DNA from: DASUPK01 sp963821705
Lineage (GTDB): Bacteria; Actinomycetota; Thermoleophilia; Solirubrobacterales; 70-9
Assembly: GCA_963821705.1 (NCBI GenBank)
Contig: CAWGEV010000005.1
Location: 124,001 to 188,000 of the forward strand
Direction of reading: 5' to 3'
DNA: 64,000 nt
Shown: one piece after another, positions 1-8,096 of the stretch
Position numbering within the stretch: the first letter of the stretch is position 1
Layout of the letters: each line of letters opens with the position of its first letter
Position numbers and translations under genes: made by a program
Notes under the pieces: generated by a model
The model's input: the letters and a program-made list of their open reading frames with translations, nothing else
The model's database searches: none
What the model was told of the DNA's origin: nothing

Positions 1-48
1 GACTGCGGGAGGCCCTGGGGCCGGCCCGAGATAAGTAGGCTGCGGGCG

Positions 49-1011
49 ATGAGGGAGAGGGGAATCTTCCGGATCGTCGTCGTCGCGCTGCTCGTGCCGC
101 TGCTCATGGGGGTGGCCCAAGCGGATGCCAAGAAGAAGCAAAAGAAGTCGAAGTCACCACCGGTGACCGTGGTGTCAGCCTCGAACAGCACGTCGGCCGA
201 TGGTCAGCAGGTGACCGTCACGGCCACCTGCCCGGCCGGACAGCTGGCCGTCGGCGGTGGGTTCACCGCGCCGCTGCTGACGTCGGGCACCACCCTCACC
301 GACCTGCACATCGTCTACGAGTCCCGTCGCATCGGCGACAACAGCTGGCGGGTCTCGGGCACGCGGGAGCATTCCGGCGGCGCCGCCCCCCAGCTACCAC
401 TCACGGCGAACGCCGACTGCCGTACCCCGAATCTGACCAAGGCCACGTCCAAGAAGGCGTCCGCGGCCAAGAAGAAGAAGCAAAAGAAGCTCCGGATCAC
501 CGAGGTGAGCGCCCTCGGGCTCAGTGCGACGAGCGGCGTCCAGTCCAGCGCCACAGCCAACTGCCCAGCCGGCACGCAGGCGATCGGCGGAGGCTTTTCC
601 TCCGCGCCCCAACCGACACTGACCGGTTCCCCCTCCTTTCCGATCTTCTTTGCCAGCTACCGGTCGAGTCCCACGAGCTGGCTCTCGGCATTCACCGAAT
701 CCGGATCAACTGCCCGCACCGTGACCAGCTACGCGTATTGCGCGGCGGGCCTCAAGTTGACGGAAGGCAGCGCCACGGCGACCGTGCCCGCATCCAGCAT
801 GGCCGGAATCCAGTCCATTACCCTGGCATCGTCGGACTGCCCCAAGCGACAGGCGCTCCTGGGTGGAGGGTTCAACTCGTCGCCGCCAGCTTCGCTGGGG
901 CCTCTCCCGATCATCACCAACTCCGGGCCTGCGGGACCGAGCTGGCATTTCACCGTCTACAACCTCTCGACGGTGCCGGACCTCCTCACCTCGCACAACA
1001 TCTGCGCCTAG
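49..1011 (+). CDS. Exported protein with three Cys-framed CPAG/GGGF modules
   Basis: No known function is recognised. Residues 1-27 read as a Sec signal peptide (basic start, hydrophobic VVVALLVPLLMGVA, then AQADA). A Lys-rich stretch follows, and a second one near residues 138-150 separates the first two modules. The mature part has three related modules of about 80-90 residues. Each opens with a motif like CPAGQLAVGGGF, CPAGTQAIGGGF or CPKRQALLGGGF and ends in an aromatic strand with a second Cys (ADCR, YCAAG, NICA), so each module probably holds one disulfide. The same module type occurs in the protein at 47543-48739. ATG 49 gives the full signal peptide, but I see no good ribosome binding site. 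Exported and extracytoplasmic is fairly sure; the role is unknown. Confidence 0.8.
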   Translation: MRERGIFRIVVVALLVPLLMGVAQADAKKKQKKSKSPPVTVVSASNSTSADGQQVTVTATCPAGQLAVGGGFTAPLLTSGTTLTDLHIVYESRRIGDNSWRVSGTREHSGGAAPQLPLTANADCRTPNLTKATSKKASAAKKKKQKKLRITEVSALGLSATSGVQSSATANCPAGTQAIGGGFSSAPQPTLTGSPSFPIFFASYRSSPTSWLSAFTESGSTARTVTSYAYCAAGLKLTEGSATATVPASSMAGIQSITLASSDCPKRQALLGGGFNSSPPASLGPLPIITNSGPAGPSWHFTVYNLSTVPDLLTSHNICA

Positions 1012-1047
1012 CGGCCCGGCAGCAGGTCCGCGGCTAATCTGCCGCCG

Positions 1048-1338
1048 ATGACCGAGAGCTACGAAGCCGGTCGCCGCATCCGGCTGCCGAAGGGAGCGGA
1101 GCGGCCGATCCAGGTCTTCATCAACGGGACCGAGCAGAAGGAGGGCACCGACTACTCGGTCCACGGGCGGGAGATCGTCTTCTCCCGGCCGCTCATCAAG
1201 GAGAGGGTGAGCGGCGGCCGCTGGCTGGCGATGACGCTGGGTCTCTTCGGGAGCTACGGCAAGAACGAGGCCGTCGACGTCCACTTCCACCGCGGCGGGA
1301 AGGTTCAGGTCATCTCCGACGCGGAGATAGTCGACTGA
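1048..1338 (+). CDS. Small conserved-looking hypothetical protein
   Basis: A 96-residue protein that I do not recognise. It has no signal peptide or membrane segment. The sequence alternates short beta-like stretches (RPIQVFING, YSVHGREIVFSRPL, AVDVHFHRGGKVQVI), which suggests a small soluble beta-rich fold. Its TGA stop overlaps the ATG of the LLM oxidoreductase (shared bases at 1338), so the two are probably translated together and may be functionally linked. It lies 36 bases after the exported protein at 49-1011. Coding status rests on the stop/start overlap and on the strongly G/C-biased third positions. Confidence 0.7.
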   Translation: MTESYEAGRRIRLPKGAERPIQVFINGTEQKEGTDYSVHGREIVFSRPLIKERVSGGRWLAMTLGLFGSYGKNEAVDVHFHRGGKVQVISDAEIVD

Positions 1339-2273
1339 TGCGGGTCTGTCTGATGATCGAGGGCCAGGAGTCGATCTCCTGGGAGGAGTGGGTCGCGCTG
1401 GCGAAGGCGTGCGAGGAGGGCCCGATCGAGGCGCTCTTTCGCTCGGACCACTACCGGTCGGTGATGGGCCTGACCGACCGCGGCTCGCTCGACGCCTGGA
1501 CGACCCTGGCCGGCCTGGCCGCGGTCACCTCGACGCTGCGGCTCGGCACATTGGTCTCCCCGGTCACCTTTCGCCACCCCTCCGTCCTCGCGAAGAGCGT
1601 CGTCACCGTGGACCACATCGCGGGCGGAGATCGGATCGAACTCGGCATGGGGGCCGGCTGGCTCGAGACCGAGCACCGCGCCTACGGCTTCCCGTTCCCC
1701 GACACGGGCGAGCGCTTCGAGATGCTGGAGGAGCAGGTCGAGATCGTGCGGCGCCAGTGGGAGGAGGGCGAGCTCGACTTCGACGGCGACCACTACCGCG
1801 TCGAGGGGCTCAACGCACTGCCGAAGCCGCTCGGCCGCCCCAATCTGATCATCGGCGGCAATGCCCGTCGGCGCAGCCTCACGCTGGCCGCGCGCTGGGC
1901 CGACGAGTACAACCTGGTGATGATGGGCGCGGAGGAGTGCGCCGAGGCCGTTCCCAGGATCGCCGAGGCCTGGGAGACCGCCGGGCGGCCGAAGCCCGTG
2001 GTCTCGCTGATGACCGGTTGCGTGGTCGGCTCGGACGAGGTCGACCTGCTCGAGCGGGCCCACGCGGTCGGCGAGGTCCGCGGCGAGGACGCGTCCGACC
2101 CGGAGGCCTACCTGAAGCAGCTCCCCGCCCACTGGCTGATCGGAACGGTGGCAGAGGTCAGGAAGCGGCTCGCCGGGCTCGAGGAGATCGGGGTGGAGCG
2201 GGTGATGCTTCAGTACCTGCCACACCGCGACCTCGACGGCGTCGACTACATCGCCGAGCTCGCCCAGGACTAG
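1338..2273 (+). CDS. LLM-class F420-dependent oxidoreductase (luciferase-like)
   Basis: A 311-residue luciferase-like monooxygenase fold (TIM barrel, flavin or F420 cofactor). Family hallmarks are visible: the opening strand MRVCLMIEGQESISWEEWV, FRSDHY near residues 34-39, LRLGTLVSPVTFRHPSVLAK, and GAGWLETEHRAYGFPFPD followed by GERFEMLEEQVEIVR. Later comes PNLIIGGNARRRSLTLAARWADEYN. In actinobacteria such proteins usually use coenzyme F420 for redox steps in catabolism or cofactor metabolism; the substrate cannot be read from sequence. The start codon overlaps the stop of the preceding small gene. The stop overlaps the stop of the convergent serine hydrolase through a shared CTAG. Confidence 0.88.
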   Translation: MRVCLMIEGQESISWEEWVALAKACEEGPIEALFRSDHYRSVMGLTDRGSLDAWTTLAGLAAVTSTLRLGTLVSPVTFRHPSVLAKSVVTVDHIAGGDRIELGMGAGWLETEHRAYGFPFPDTGERFEMLEEQVEIVRRQWEEGELDFDGDHYRVEGLNALPKPLGRPNLIIGGNARRRSLTLAARWADEYNLVMMGAEECAEAVPRIAEAWETAGRPKPVVSLMTGCVVGSDEVDLLERAHAVGEVRGEDASDPEAYLKQLPAHWLIGTVAEVRKRLAGLEEIGVERVMLQYLPHRDLDGVDYIAELAQD

Positions 2274-3106
2274 CCGGCGAGCAGCCTCTCGGTCACGCCG
2301 GCGATCGTCGCCTCGCCGTAGGGCATGGAGGGATCCCCCTCGGTCAGCACCGCAATCGAGATCCTCCGGCGGGGTTTCTCCAGGCGGGCCACCTGGTTGA
2401 CCAGGCCGTGGCTCCTCGGCAGCCATCCACCCTTGAAGTAGACCCGCCAGCCGCGCGGCCGCGCCACCGCGGGGATCCCCCAGCTCTGCGACGAGGTGAT
2501 GTGGCTGAGCAGGTTGCGCGCGTAGGAACGGAATTCGTTCGGGATCAGACCGTCCATCTCCAGGAAGTACCGGACCTGGTCGAAGGCGCTCGTCCGGGCG
2601 GTGAGCCAGAAGCCGTGCACCGAGAAGTCGGTCATGTGGGCGAGCCGGGCCACCCGGTGCAGCCCGGCGTCACGCCCCACCCGCCGCCAGGCCGCCGTCG
2701 CGGCGTTGTTGTCGGAGATGTGGATCATCGGGTGGAGGATCGCCCTGTCAGAGCCGCTCAGGCCGCGATGCTGCCCATGGAGCATGCGCAGGTAGGCGAC
2801 CAGGATCATCGCCTTGACCACGCTGGCGGTGAGATACGTCCGGTGGATGCTGAGGCCGGTGATTCGCCCGTTCGTGTTCTCGACGGCGAACGCGGTCGAG
2901 CCCGACCGGCCCTCCAGGAACCTCGAGGCGGCGGAGACGCTCGCGGCACTGGGAAACGGCGGGGCCGCCGGCTTCGGTGCGCCGATCGCGGCCGGTGAGA
3001 TCCCGGCCGCCGCGCCGGTGAGCAGCAGAACCACGGCGACTGCCGGGAGCGGGTGCCGCATCGGCCGCGAAGTATTCATGTTTCGGTCAGTACCTTCATG
3101 CTTCAC
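2270..3106 (-). CDS. Exported serine hydrolase, class A beta-lactamase/PBP fold
   Basis: A 278-residue protein with an N-terminal hydrophobic segment (PAVAVVLLLTGAAAGI), so secreted or membrane-anchored. All three active-site elements of the penicillin-recognising serine hydrolase fold are present: S95-V-V-K98 (SxxK), S131-D-N133 (SDN), and K225-G-G227 (KTG box variant). The length is close to class A beta-lactamases. Many actinobacterial members are not true beta-lactamases but peptidoglycan or D-amino-acid peptide hydrolases. The omega-loop ExxxN is not obvious here, which argues against efficient beta-lactam hydrolysis. It is divergent from the beta-propeller gene at 3141 with only 34 bases between starts. 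Family is sure; the substrate is not. Confidence 0.85.
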   Translation of the reverse strand: MKHEGTDRNMNTSRPMRHPLPAVAVVLLLTGAAAGISPAAIGAPKPAAPPFPSAASVSAASRFLEGRSGSTAFAVENTNGRITGLSIHRTYLTASVVKAMILVAYLRMLHGQHRGLSGSDRAILHPMIHISDNNAATAAWRRVGRDAGLHRVARLAHMTDFSVHGFWLTARTSAFDQVRYFLEMDGLIPNEFRSYARNLLSHITSSQSWGIPAVARPRGWRVYFKGGWLPRSHGLVNQVARLEKPRRRISIAVLTEGDPSMPYGEATIAGVTERLLAG

Positions 3107-3140
3107 GCCCCCTTGATGTTCTGCAGGAAGAGTTCCCGCC

Positions 3141-4235
3141 TTGGCTCACACCGAAGAATCACTGAAGCAGCGACGCCATGCCCGCCGGCAGCTGCACCGG
3201 CGGCGCAGACGGGTGTTCGCCGCCGGCGTGCTGGGGGCTTTGGCTCTCGCCGGGGTGGCCCTGGCGGTCTCGCGGTCGGGCGGAGGCGGATCAAGCAACG
3301 CCAAGCAGTCAGATCCGCCGTTCACCGGCCGCCTCCTGATCGCAGACCGCGGCAACAACCGGATCCTGCTGGTGGACGCGAGCAAGCACATCCTCTGGAG
3401 ATATCCGTCGAAGGGCCGGCCCGCGCCCAAGGGCGGCTTCTATTTCCCGGACGACGCCTTCTTCATCCACCACGGCACCGGGCTGATCTCCAACCAGGAG
3501 GACAACAACACCATCGTCGAGATCGGCTTCCCTTCAGGGAAGGTCCTCTTCCAGTACGGCCACCCGATGGTGCCGGGCTCGGGCCCCGGCTATCTGTCCC
3601 AGCCCGACGACGCCTACCTCCTGCGGGACGGCACGATCACCGTCGCCGATGCCCAGAACTGCCGCATCCTCTTCATCAGCCCGAACGGCAAGCCCAAGTC
3701 GCAGATCGGGACGAGCGGCAGCTGCGCGCACGATCCGCCGCGGAGCGTCAACTACCCGAATGGGGACACCCCGCTGGCGAACGGGAACTTCCTGGTCTCG
3801 GAGGTGCACGGCTCCTACATCGACGAGTTCACCCGCCGCGGAAAGATGCTCTGGAGCACCCAGCTTCCGATCACGTATCCCTCCGACCCCCAGCAGCTCG
3901 GCCCGAACCTCTACCTCGTCGCCGACTACACCAAGCCGGGCGGCGTCTACGAGTTCAACCGCTCGGGCAAGATCCTCTGGTCCTACCACCCGAAGTCGGG
4001 CCGCAACATGCTCGACCACCCCAGCCTCGCCGAGCGGATGCCGAACGGGCTGATCGCGGTGAACGACGACTACCGCCATCGCGTCGTCCTGATCGACCCG
4101 AAGCGCAAGCGCGTCGTCTGGCAGTACGGGCACACGGACCACTCCGGGCGGGCACCCGGCTACCTGAACATCCCGGACGGCTTCGACCTGCTCGGGCCGG
4201 GCAACACGACGCCGACCCACCCGTACACGGGCTGA
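3141..4235 (+). CDS. Membrane-anchored beta-propeller protein (NHL/PQQ-like repeats)
   Basis: A 364-residue protein. A very basic N-terminus (residues 8-24, Arg/His-rich) is followed by one transmembrane segment (VFAAGVLGALALAGVALAV), so it is a type II anchored extracytoplasmic protein. The rest consists of repeats of the form 'LLIADRGNNRILLVD...ILWRYP', 'KVLFQYGHPMVPGSGPGYLSQPDDAYLLRDGTI' and 'RVVWQYGHTDHSGRAPGYL', typical of NHL or PQQ-like propeller blades. No catalytic residues can be assigned. The start is TTG at 3141; no in-frame ATG gives the complete membrane segment. The stop is 7 bases from the convergent acyl-CoA dehydrogenase. Confidence 0.8.
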   Translation: MAHTEESLKQRRHARRQLHRRRRRVFAAGVLGALALAGVALAVSRSGGGGSSNAKQSDPPFTGRLLIADRGNNRILLVDASKHILWRYPSKGRPAPKGGFYFPDDAFFIHHGTGLISNQEDNNTIVEIGFPSGKVLFQYGHPMVPGSGPGYLSQPDDAYLLRDGTITVADAQNCRILFISPNGKPKSQIGTSGSCAHDPPRSVNYPNGDTPLANGNFLVSEVHGSYIDEFTRRGKMLWSTQLPITYPSDPQQLGPNLYLVADYTKPGGVYEFNRSGKILWSYHPKSGRNMLDHPSLAERMPNGLIAVNDDYRHRVVLIDPKRKRVVWQYGHTDHSGRAPGYLNIPDGFDLLGPGNTTPTHPYTG

Positions 4236-4242
4236 GGGCGCC

Positions 4243-5262
4243 CTAGGCGGCGACGGGCTCGCCGGAGCCGAGCCCGGAGAGATCGGCCACGCGCTCGCGA
4301 TGGTCGCGAGGGGTGCCGAGCATGCGGCCGGCGACGCGGCCGCGCTTGAGCCAGAACTGGAGGTCGTGCTCCCAGGTGAAGCCGATGCCGCCGAAGACCT
4401 GAAGGGCGGAGGCCGGGACCTGCCAGCCCGCATCGGCGGACCGGGCGCCGGCCATCGCGGCCGCCAGGGGCAGCGACTCGGGCTCGGCGTCGGCGGTCCA
4501 GGCCGCGTAATAGGTGAGCGACCGGGACTCCTCGGTGGCGAGCAGCATCGCGGCGCAGCGGTGGCTGACGCCCTGGTAGGCGCCGATCGGCCGCCCGAAC
4601 TGCTGGCGCTCGCGCGCGTAGTCAACGGCCATCTCCATGGCGCGCTGCGCGATGCCGGTGAGCTCGGCGGCGATCGCGACCGCGAGCCGGTCGCGGCCCG
4701 CGTCGACGTCGCCGGGCATCCGCTCCCCGGCCGCATCCGAGACCAGCCCGTAGGAGCGGGTAGCGTCGATCGCCTCCATCGGCTCGAAGTCGACGTCACC
4801 GGCGGGCGCGAGCAGCGCGCCCTCGCCGTCGAAGGTGACCACCACGTCCGCCGTCGGCAGGTCGCAGAAGAGGGTGCTCTGGCCGTCGGCGAAGCCGCCG
4901 AACGAGCCGGTGGCCTCGCCGGAGGCGAGCCTGGGAAGCCACTCCGCGCGCTGCTCGTCCGAGCCGGCTGCGGAGATGACCAGCGCGGCGCCCGCGGTCC
5001 CGAGCAGCGGGCTGGGCGCGCAGGCGTAGCCGGATTCCTCGAGCAGCACCGCCAGCTCGACCATCCCAAGGCCCTGGCCGTCGTCGTCCTCGGCGACGGC
5101 GATGCCTGGCCAGCCGAGCTCGGAGATCTCTTTCCAGAGCGCGTCGTCGTAGGAGCGCGCCTCGGCGAGCTGCCTGACCTTCTCGGGCTTGAAGCGGGAG
5201 GCCAGGAACTCGTTCGCGGTCCGCTTGATCTCCTGCTGCTCGTCGTTCAGGTCGAAGTTCAT
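4243..5262 (-). CDS. Acyl-CoA dehydrogenase, smaller partner subunit
   Basis: A 339-residue acyl-CoA dehydrogenase family protein (FAD-dependent alpha,beta-dehydrogenation of an acyl-CoA). I chose the ATG at 5262 (MNFDLNDEQQEIKRTANEF), the usual N-terminus of the family; the open frame runs further upstream, but that part lies inside the next gene. Visible elements include ELGWPGIAVAEDDDGQGLGMVELAVLLEESG and RQQFGRPIGAYQGVSHRCAAML near the C-terminal helical domain. It is shorter than the usual 380-400 residues and lies 2 bases after a full-length acyl-CoA dehydrogenase. That matches actinobacterial heteromeric alpha2beta2 dehydrogenases (FadE pairs acting on sterol side chains or bulky acyl-CoAs). 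The pairing is inference. Confidence 0.88.
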   Translation of the reverse strand: MNFDLNDEQQEIKRTANEFLASRFKPEKVRQLAEARSYDDALWKEISELGWPGIAVAEDDDGQGLGMVELAVLLEESGYACAPSPLLGTAGAALVISAAGSDEQRAEWLPRLASGEATGSFGGFADGQSTLFCDLPTADVVVTFDGEGALLAPAGDVDFEPMEAIDATRSYGLVSDAAGERMPGDVDAGRDRLAVAIAAELTGIAQRAMEMAVDYARERQQFGRPIGAYQGVSHRCAAMLLATEESRSLTYYAAWTADAEPESLPLAAAMAGARSADAGWQVPASALQVFGGIGFTWEHDLQFWLKRGRVAGRMLGTPRDHRERVADLSGLGSGEPVAA

Positions 5263-5264
5263 GT

Positions 5265-6404
5265 CTACCTCAGTCGCGGCAGGCCGAGCACGCGCTCGGC
5301 GATGATGTTCTTGAGGACCTCGGTGGTGCCGCCCTCGATGGAGTTCGCCCGGGAGCGCAGGAAGCGGTAGCTCCAGTCGGTCCCGGCGCGCATCCCCTCG
5401 GGGCCGAGCACGTCGTTGCCGAGCTCGGTGAGCTCCTGGTTGTAGTCGGCCCACTGCCACTTGGAGAGCGAGCCCTCGGGACCCGGGATCCCGGTCTTCA
5501 TCGTCGCGGTCAGCGCGCGCAGCGCGCCGAGCCGCATCGCCTCGATGCCGATCTGGAGATCCGCGATCTTCTGGCGGATGACGGGGTCCTCGTCGAGGCC
5601 CTTCTCGCGGAGCACCGCAAGCAGGTCCTCCATGGTCCGCTTCAGCCCCATGACCGCAGCAGCGCCGAGGCCGGCGCGCTCGAACATCAGCGTGGTGATC
5701 GCGACCTGCCAGCCGCCGCCGACCTCGCCGATGATGTTCTCCTCGGGGATCTCGGCCTCCTCGAGGAAGATCTCGTTGAACTCGGCCTCCCCCGTGATCT
5801 GCCGGAGCGGCCGCACGTCGACGTTCGGCTGGTCCATGTCCAGGATGAAGTACGTGATCCCCTTGTGCTTGGGGGCGTCCTGGTCGGTTCGGGCGAGCAG
5901 CATGCAGTACTTGGCCTCGTGGGCGTAGGTGGTCCAGACCTTCTGGCCGGTCACCTTCCAGGCGCCGTTCGTCTTCACCGCGCGGGTCTTGAGTGACGCG
6001 AGGTCGGAGCCGGACTCGGGCTCGGAGAAGCCCTGGCACCAGATCTCGTCCCCGGACAGGATCGGCTCGAGGTAGCGCTCCTTCTGGTCCTCGTCGCCGT
6101 GGGCGATGACCACGGGCCCGCCCATCACCAGGCCGAGCACGTTCGCCGGAAGCGGCACGCGCTGGCGCGCGAGCTCCTCGTTGAAGATCGACTGCTCGAT
6201 CAGCGTGGCGCCCTTGCCGCCGTACTCCTCGGGCCAGGAGAGCCCTGCCCAGCCGGCCTCGTGCATCTTCTTCTGCCAGGCGCGGCGGAACTCGAACTCG
6301 GCCTGGTCGTCGCCCTCAGGCGAGGGTCCTGGGTGATTGGCCTCCAGCCAGCCCCTGACCTCGTCACGGAAGGCGGACTCCGAGTCCGTCAGCGTCAAGT
6401 CCAC
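5265..6404 (-). CDS. Acyl-CoA dehydrogenase, larger subunit
   Basis: A 379-residue acyl-CoA dehydrogenase of normal length. Motifs: N-terminal helix MDLTLTDSESAFRDEVRGWLEANHPG, then WAGLSWPEEYGGKGATLIEQ, and the FAD-binding GFSEPESGSDLASLKTRAV with KVWTTYAHEAKYCMLLARTD. The C-terminus has YNQELTELGNDVLGPEGM and SIEGGTTEVLKNIIAERVLGLPR, characteristic of the C-terminal domain. It is the first gene of a two-gene operon; the gap to the partner is 2 bases. Just upstream of its start is a 12-bp perfect palindrome (6428-6439), likely a repressor site. The substrate is unknown; long-chain or branched acyl-CoA is likely for the type. Confidence 0.92.
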   Translation of the reverse strand: MDLTLTDSESAFRDEVRGWLEANHPGPSPEGDDQAEFEFRRAWQKKMHEAGWAGLSWPEEYGGKGATLIEQSIFNEELARQRVPLPANVLGLVMGGPVVIAHGDEDQKERYLEPILSGDEIWCQGFSEPESGSDLASLKTRAVKTNGAWKVTGQKVWTTYAHEAKYCMLLARTDQDAPKHKGITYFILDMDQPNVDVRPLRQITGEAEFNEIFLEEAEIPEENIIGEVGGGWQVAITTLMFERAGLGAAAVMGLKRTMEDLLAVLREKGLDEDPVIRQKIADLQIGIEAMRLGALRALTATMKTGIPGPEGSLSKWQWADYNQELTELGNDVLGPEGMRAGTDWSYRFLRSRANSIEGGTTEVLKNIIAERVLGLPRLR

Positions 6405-6419
6405 GTTTGGACCTTATCT

Positions 6420-6439
6420 GACTGGCCGACTGGCCAGTC
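6420..6439. promoter_or_regulatory. Palindromic operator upstream of the acyl-CoA dehydrogenase pair
   Basis: GACTGGCCAGTC at 6428-6439 is a perfect 12-bp palindrome. The half GACTGGCC is also repeated directly at 6420-6427. It lies 16-35 bases before the start of the 6404-5265 gene, where a core promoter would be. TetR-family repressors of fatty-acid genes commonly bind such sites; the cognate regulator is not evident nearby. Confidence 0.6.
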
Positions 6440-6523
6440 AGTCGCTGCCAGGCGCCCGGACCGGATGTCCATGGCGTCCGAACGGGCTCAGGCGGGTTGG
6501 GGGGGAGGCCGATCCGGGGAGTG

Positions 6524-6787
6524 ATGGTCTCTGTGCGGAAGACGCTCCTGATCGTCACGGCCGTCGCCGCCATGCTCGCGATCGCCATCCCCTCAGGCGC
6601 GAGCGCGGGCCTGCGCAACTGCGGCGGCGGCGTCAAGGCGGCGATCGTCGCGTGCCCGAAGGCCAAGCGGATCGCCAAGGAGTACGCGAAGACCAGGGCG
6701 AAGGCGCTTCAGGGCTACACCTGCAGCTCGGGCGGCTCGCAGGGCCGCTGCGTCCTCGACCAGAAGGTCGTCACCTTCCCGCTCTAG
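6524..6787 (+). CDS. Small exported Cys-containing protein
   Basis: An 87-residue protein with a clear signal peptide (VRKTLLIVTAVAAMLAIAIPSGASA) and a short mature part of about 60 residues. The mature part contains NCGGG, VACPK, YTCSS and GRCVL, that is four Cys that could form two disulfides. No family is recognised. ATG 6524 follows a GGGGAG stretch at a plausible distance; GTG 6521 is the alternative. Longer upstream starts would put extra residues before the signal peptide. Its stop shares a CTAG with the stop of the convergent SUMF1-like gene. Likely an extracellular or wall-associated small protein. Confidence 0.65.
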   Translation: MVSVRKTLLIVTAVAAMLAIAIPSGASAGLRNCGGGVKAAIVACPKAKRIAKEYAKTRAKALQGYTCSSGGSQGRCVLDQKVVTFPL

Positions 6788-8082
6788 CGCTTCTTGCCCT
6801 TCGGGTTCCCGATCACCCCGACGCGGAAGCCGAGCCACGGATAGACGGCGTCGTAGAACTTGTTGTCCTGGGGCTGGAGGCCGATCGCCGAGAGCCAGAG
6901 CTGGTAGGCCGGCGCGTTCGGGACACCGCCGTGGAGCCGCCGCCAGACCCGGAGCCCCTTCTTCCCCGTCGGCGGCGGGGTGATCGTGTCCGTCCACTCG
7001 ACGGCGTTGCCGCCCTGGTCGAGCGTTCCCCACGGGCCGAATGTCTTCGACTGGCCGACCGTGCCGAGGCTGCCCTGGTAGATCTTCTGGTAGGCGGAGG
7101 CCGGCAGGTGGAGCGGGTTGACGGTGTTGCAGGTGCTCGTCGACACCTGCGAGGGGCACCAGCTCGGGAACGACGTGCCGTGGTAGATCGCCAGCGGCTG
7201 GGTCGACGCGTTGGTGACGTCGCCCGTCGTCGGATTGAGCGACGCCGTGTTCGGCGCCGTCGGGTCCGGCGAGAGCTGGGTCGGCTGATCGAAGAACGTC
7301 CCGGGGTTGGTGGGGTACTTCCAGTACGAGTACAGCCCGTTGCCATTGGGGTCGAAGTAGGCCGCCTTGATCCACTCGTTTTGGCTCGGCACCACGAAGC
7401 CGGAGCGGCTGGTGCGCCTCGTCCTCGGCCTGCGCATGTCGTACATCCCGCTCTCGGTCTTCGGCGAGAGCCGGATCTTGTAGATCACGTAGCTGAAGCC
7501 GTTCTGGCTCACCGGGCGCTTGGAGAGCACCTGCCCGTTGGTGAGCGAGTTAGCGAAGCGGGCGGTCCGCAGGAAGTTGGCGAAACCGTACGGCTTGTCC
7601 GCCCACTCGGGATAGGCGATCCGGTAATGCCGGCCCGGCGTCGCCCTCTTCAGCAGGTTGATCTGACCGTACTTGGGCCAGGCCGAGGAGCTCTCGTTGG
7701 CGCTGTAGAGGTTGTTCCGGTCCAGTCCGGTCGGATCGGCGGTGTTCAGGAAGGCGACGTACTGGCTGACCGTCACCTCGAGCTCTCCGATCCCGTACGG
7801 GTAGCCCACGGAGCCCACCGTCTGGCAGGGAGGCGAAGGCGGGGCGGCGGAGCAGGACTGGTAGATCGCGTCGGTGAACGGGGTGATCGCCGCGGCGGGA
7901 TTGCCCGGCGAGCCGATCAGGGTCATCGGCACGGTGATCACGGCACGCTTCGCGGCGTTCGCCGCGGCGGGCGCGAGAAGGACGCCCAGCGCCGTGAAGA
8001 TCGTCAGGAGCCCAGTCAGTCCGCGCTTCCCTGGCAGCACGGCCCCACCGTAGCGGCCGGTTCGGTGCGAATTTCCACGCAC
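6784..8082 (-). CDS. Exported SUMF1/formylglycine-generating-enzyme-like protein
   Basis: A 432-residue protein with an N-terminal hydrophobic export segment (GLLTIFTALGVLLAPAAANAA). The core has the SUMF1 (FGE-sulfatase) fold signature: GIGELEVTVSQYVAFLNTADP, FVVPSQNEWIKAAYFDPNG, GTLDQGGNAVEWTD, and a closing WLGFRVGVI. Members either convert a sulfatase Cys to formylglycine or serve as non-catalytic domains in surface or oxygenase proteins. No sulfatase gene lies in the window, and I cannot place the paired copper-binding Cys of true FGE; the Cys seen are near the N-terminus and the CNTVNP segment. It therefore looks like a secreted SUMF1-domain protein of unknown activity. Confidence 0.75.
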   Translation of the reverse strand: MRGNSHRTGRYGGAVLPGKRGLTGLLTIFTALGVLLAPAAANAAKRAVITVPMTLIGSPGNPAAAITPFTDAIYQSCSAAPPSPPCQTVGSVGYPYGIGELEVTVSQYVAFLNTADPTGLDRNNLYSANESSSAWPKYGQINLLKRATPGRHYRIAYPEWADKPYGFANFLRTARFANSLTNGQVLSKRPVSQNGFSYVIYKIRLSPKTESGMYDMRRPRTRRTSRSGFVVPSQNEWIKAAYFDPNGNGLYSYWKYPTNPGTFFDQPTQLSPDPTAPNTASLNPTTGDVTNASTQPLAIYHGTSFPSWCPSQVSTSTCNTVNPLHLPASAYQKIYQGSLGTVGQSKTFGPWGTLDQGGNAVEWTDTITPPPTGKKGLRVWRRLHGGVPNAPAYQLWLSAIGLQPQDNKFYDAVYPWLGFRVGVIGNPKGKKR

Positions 8083-8096
8083 CTCCCGGTCGTTGG

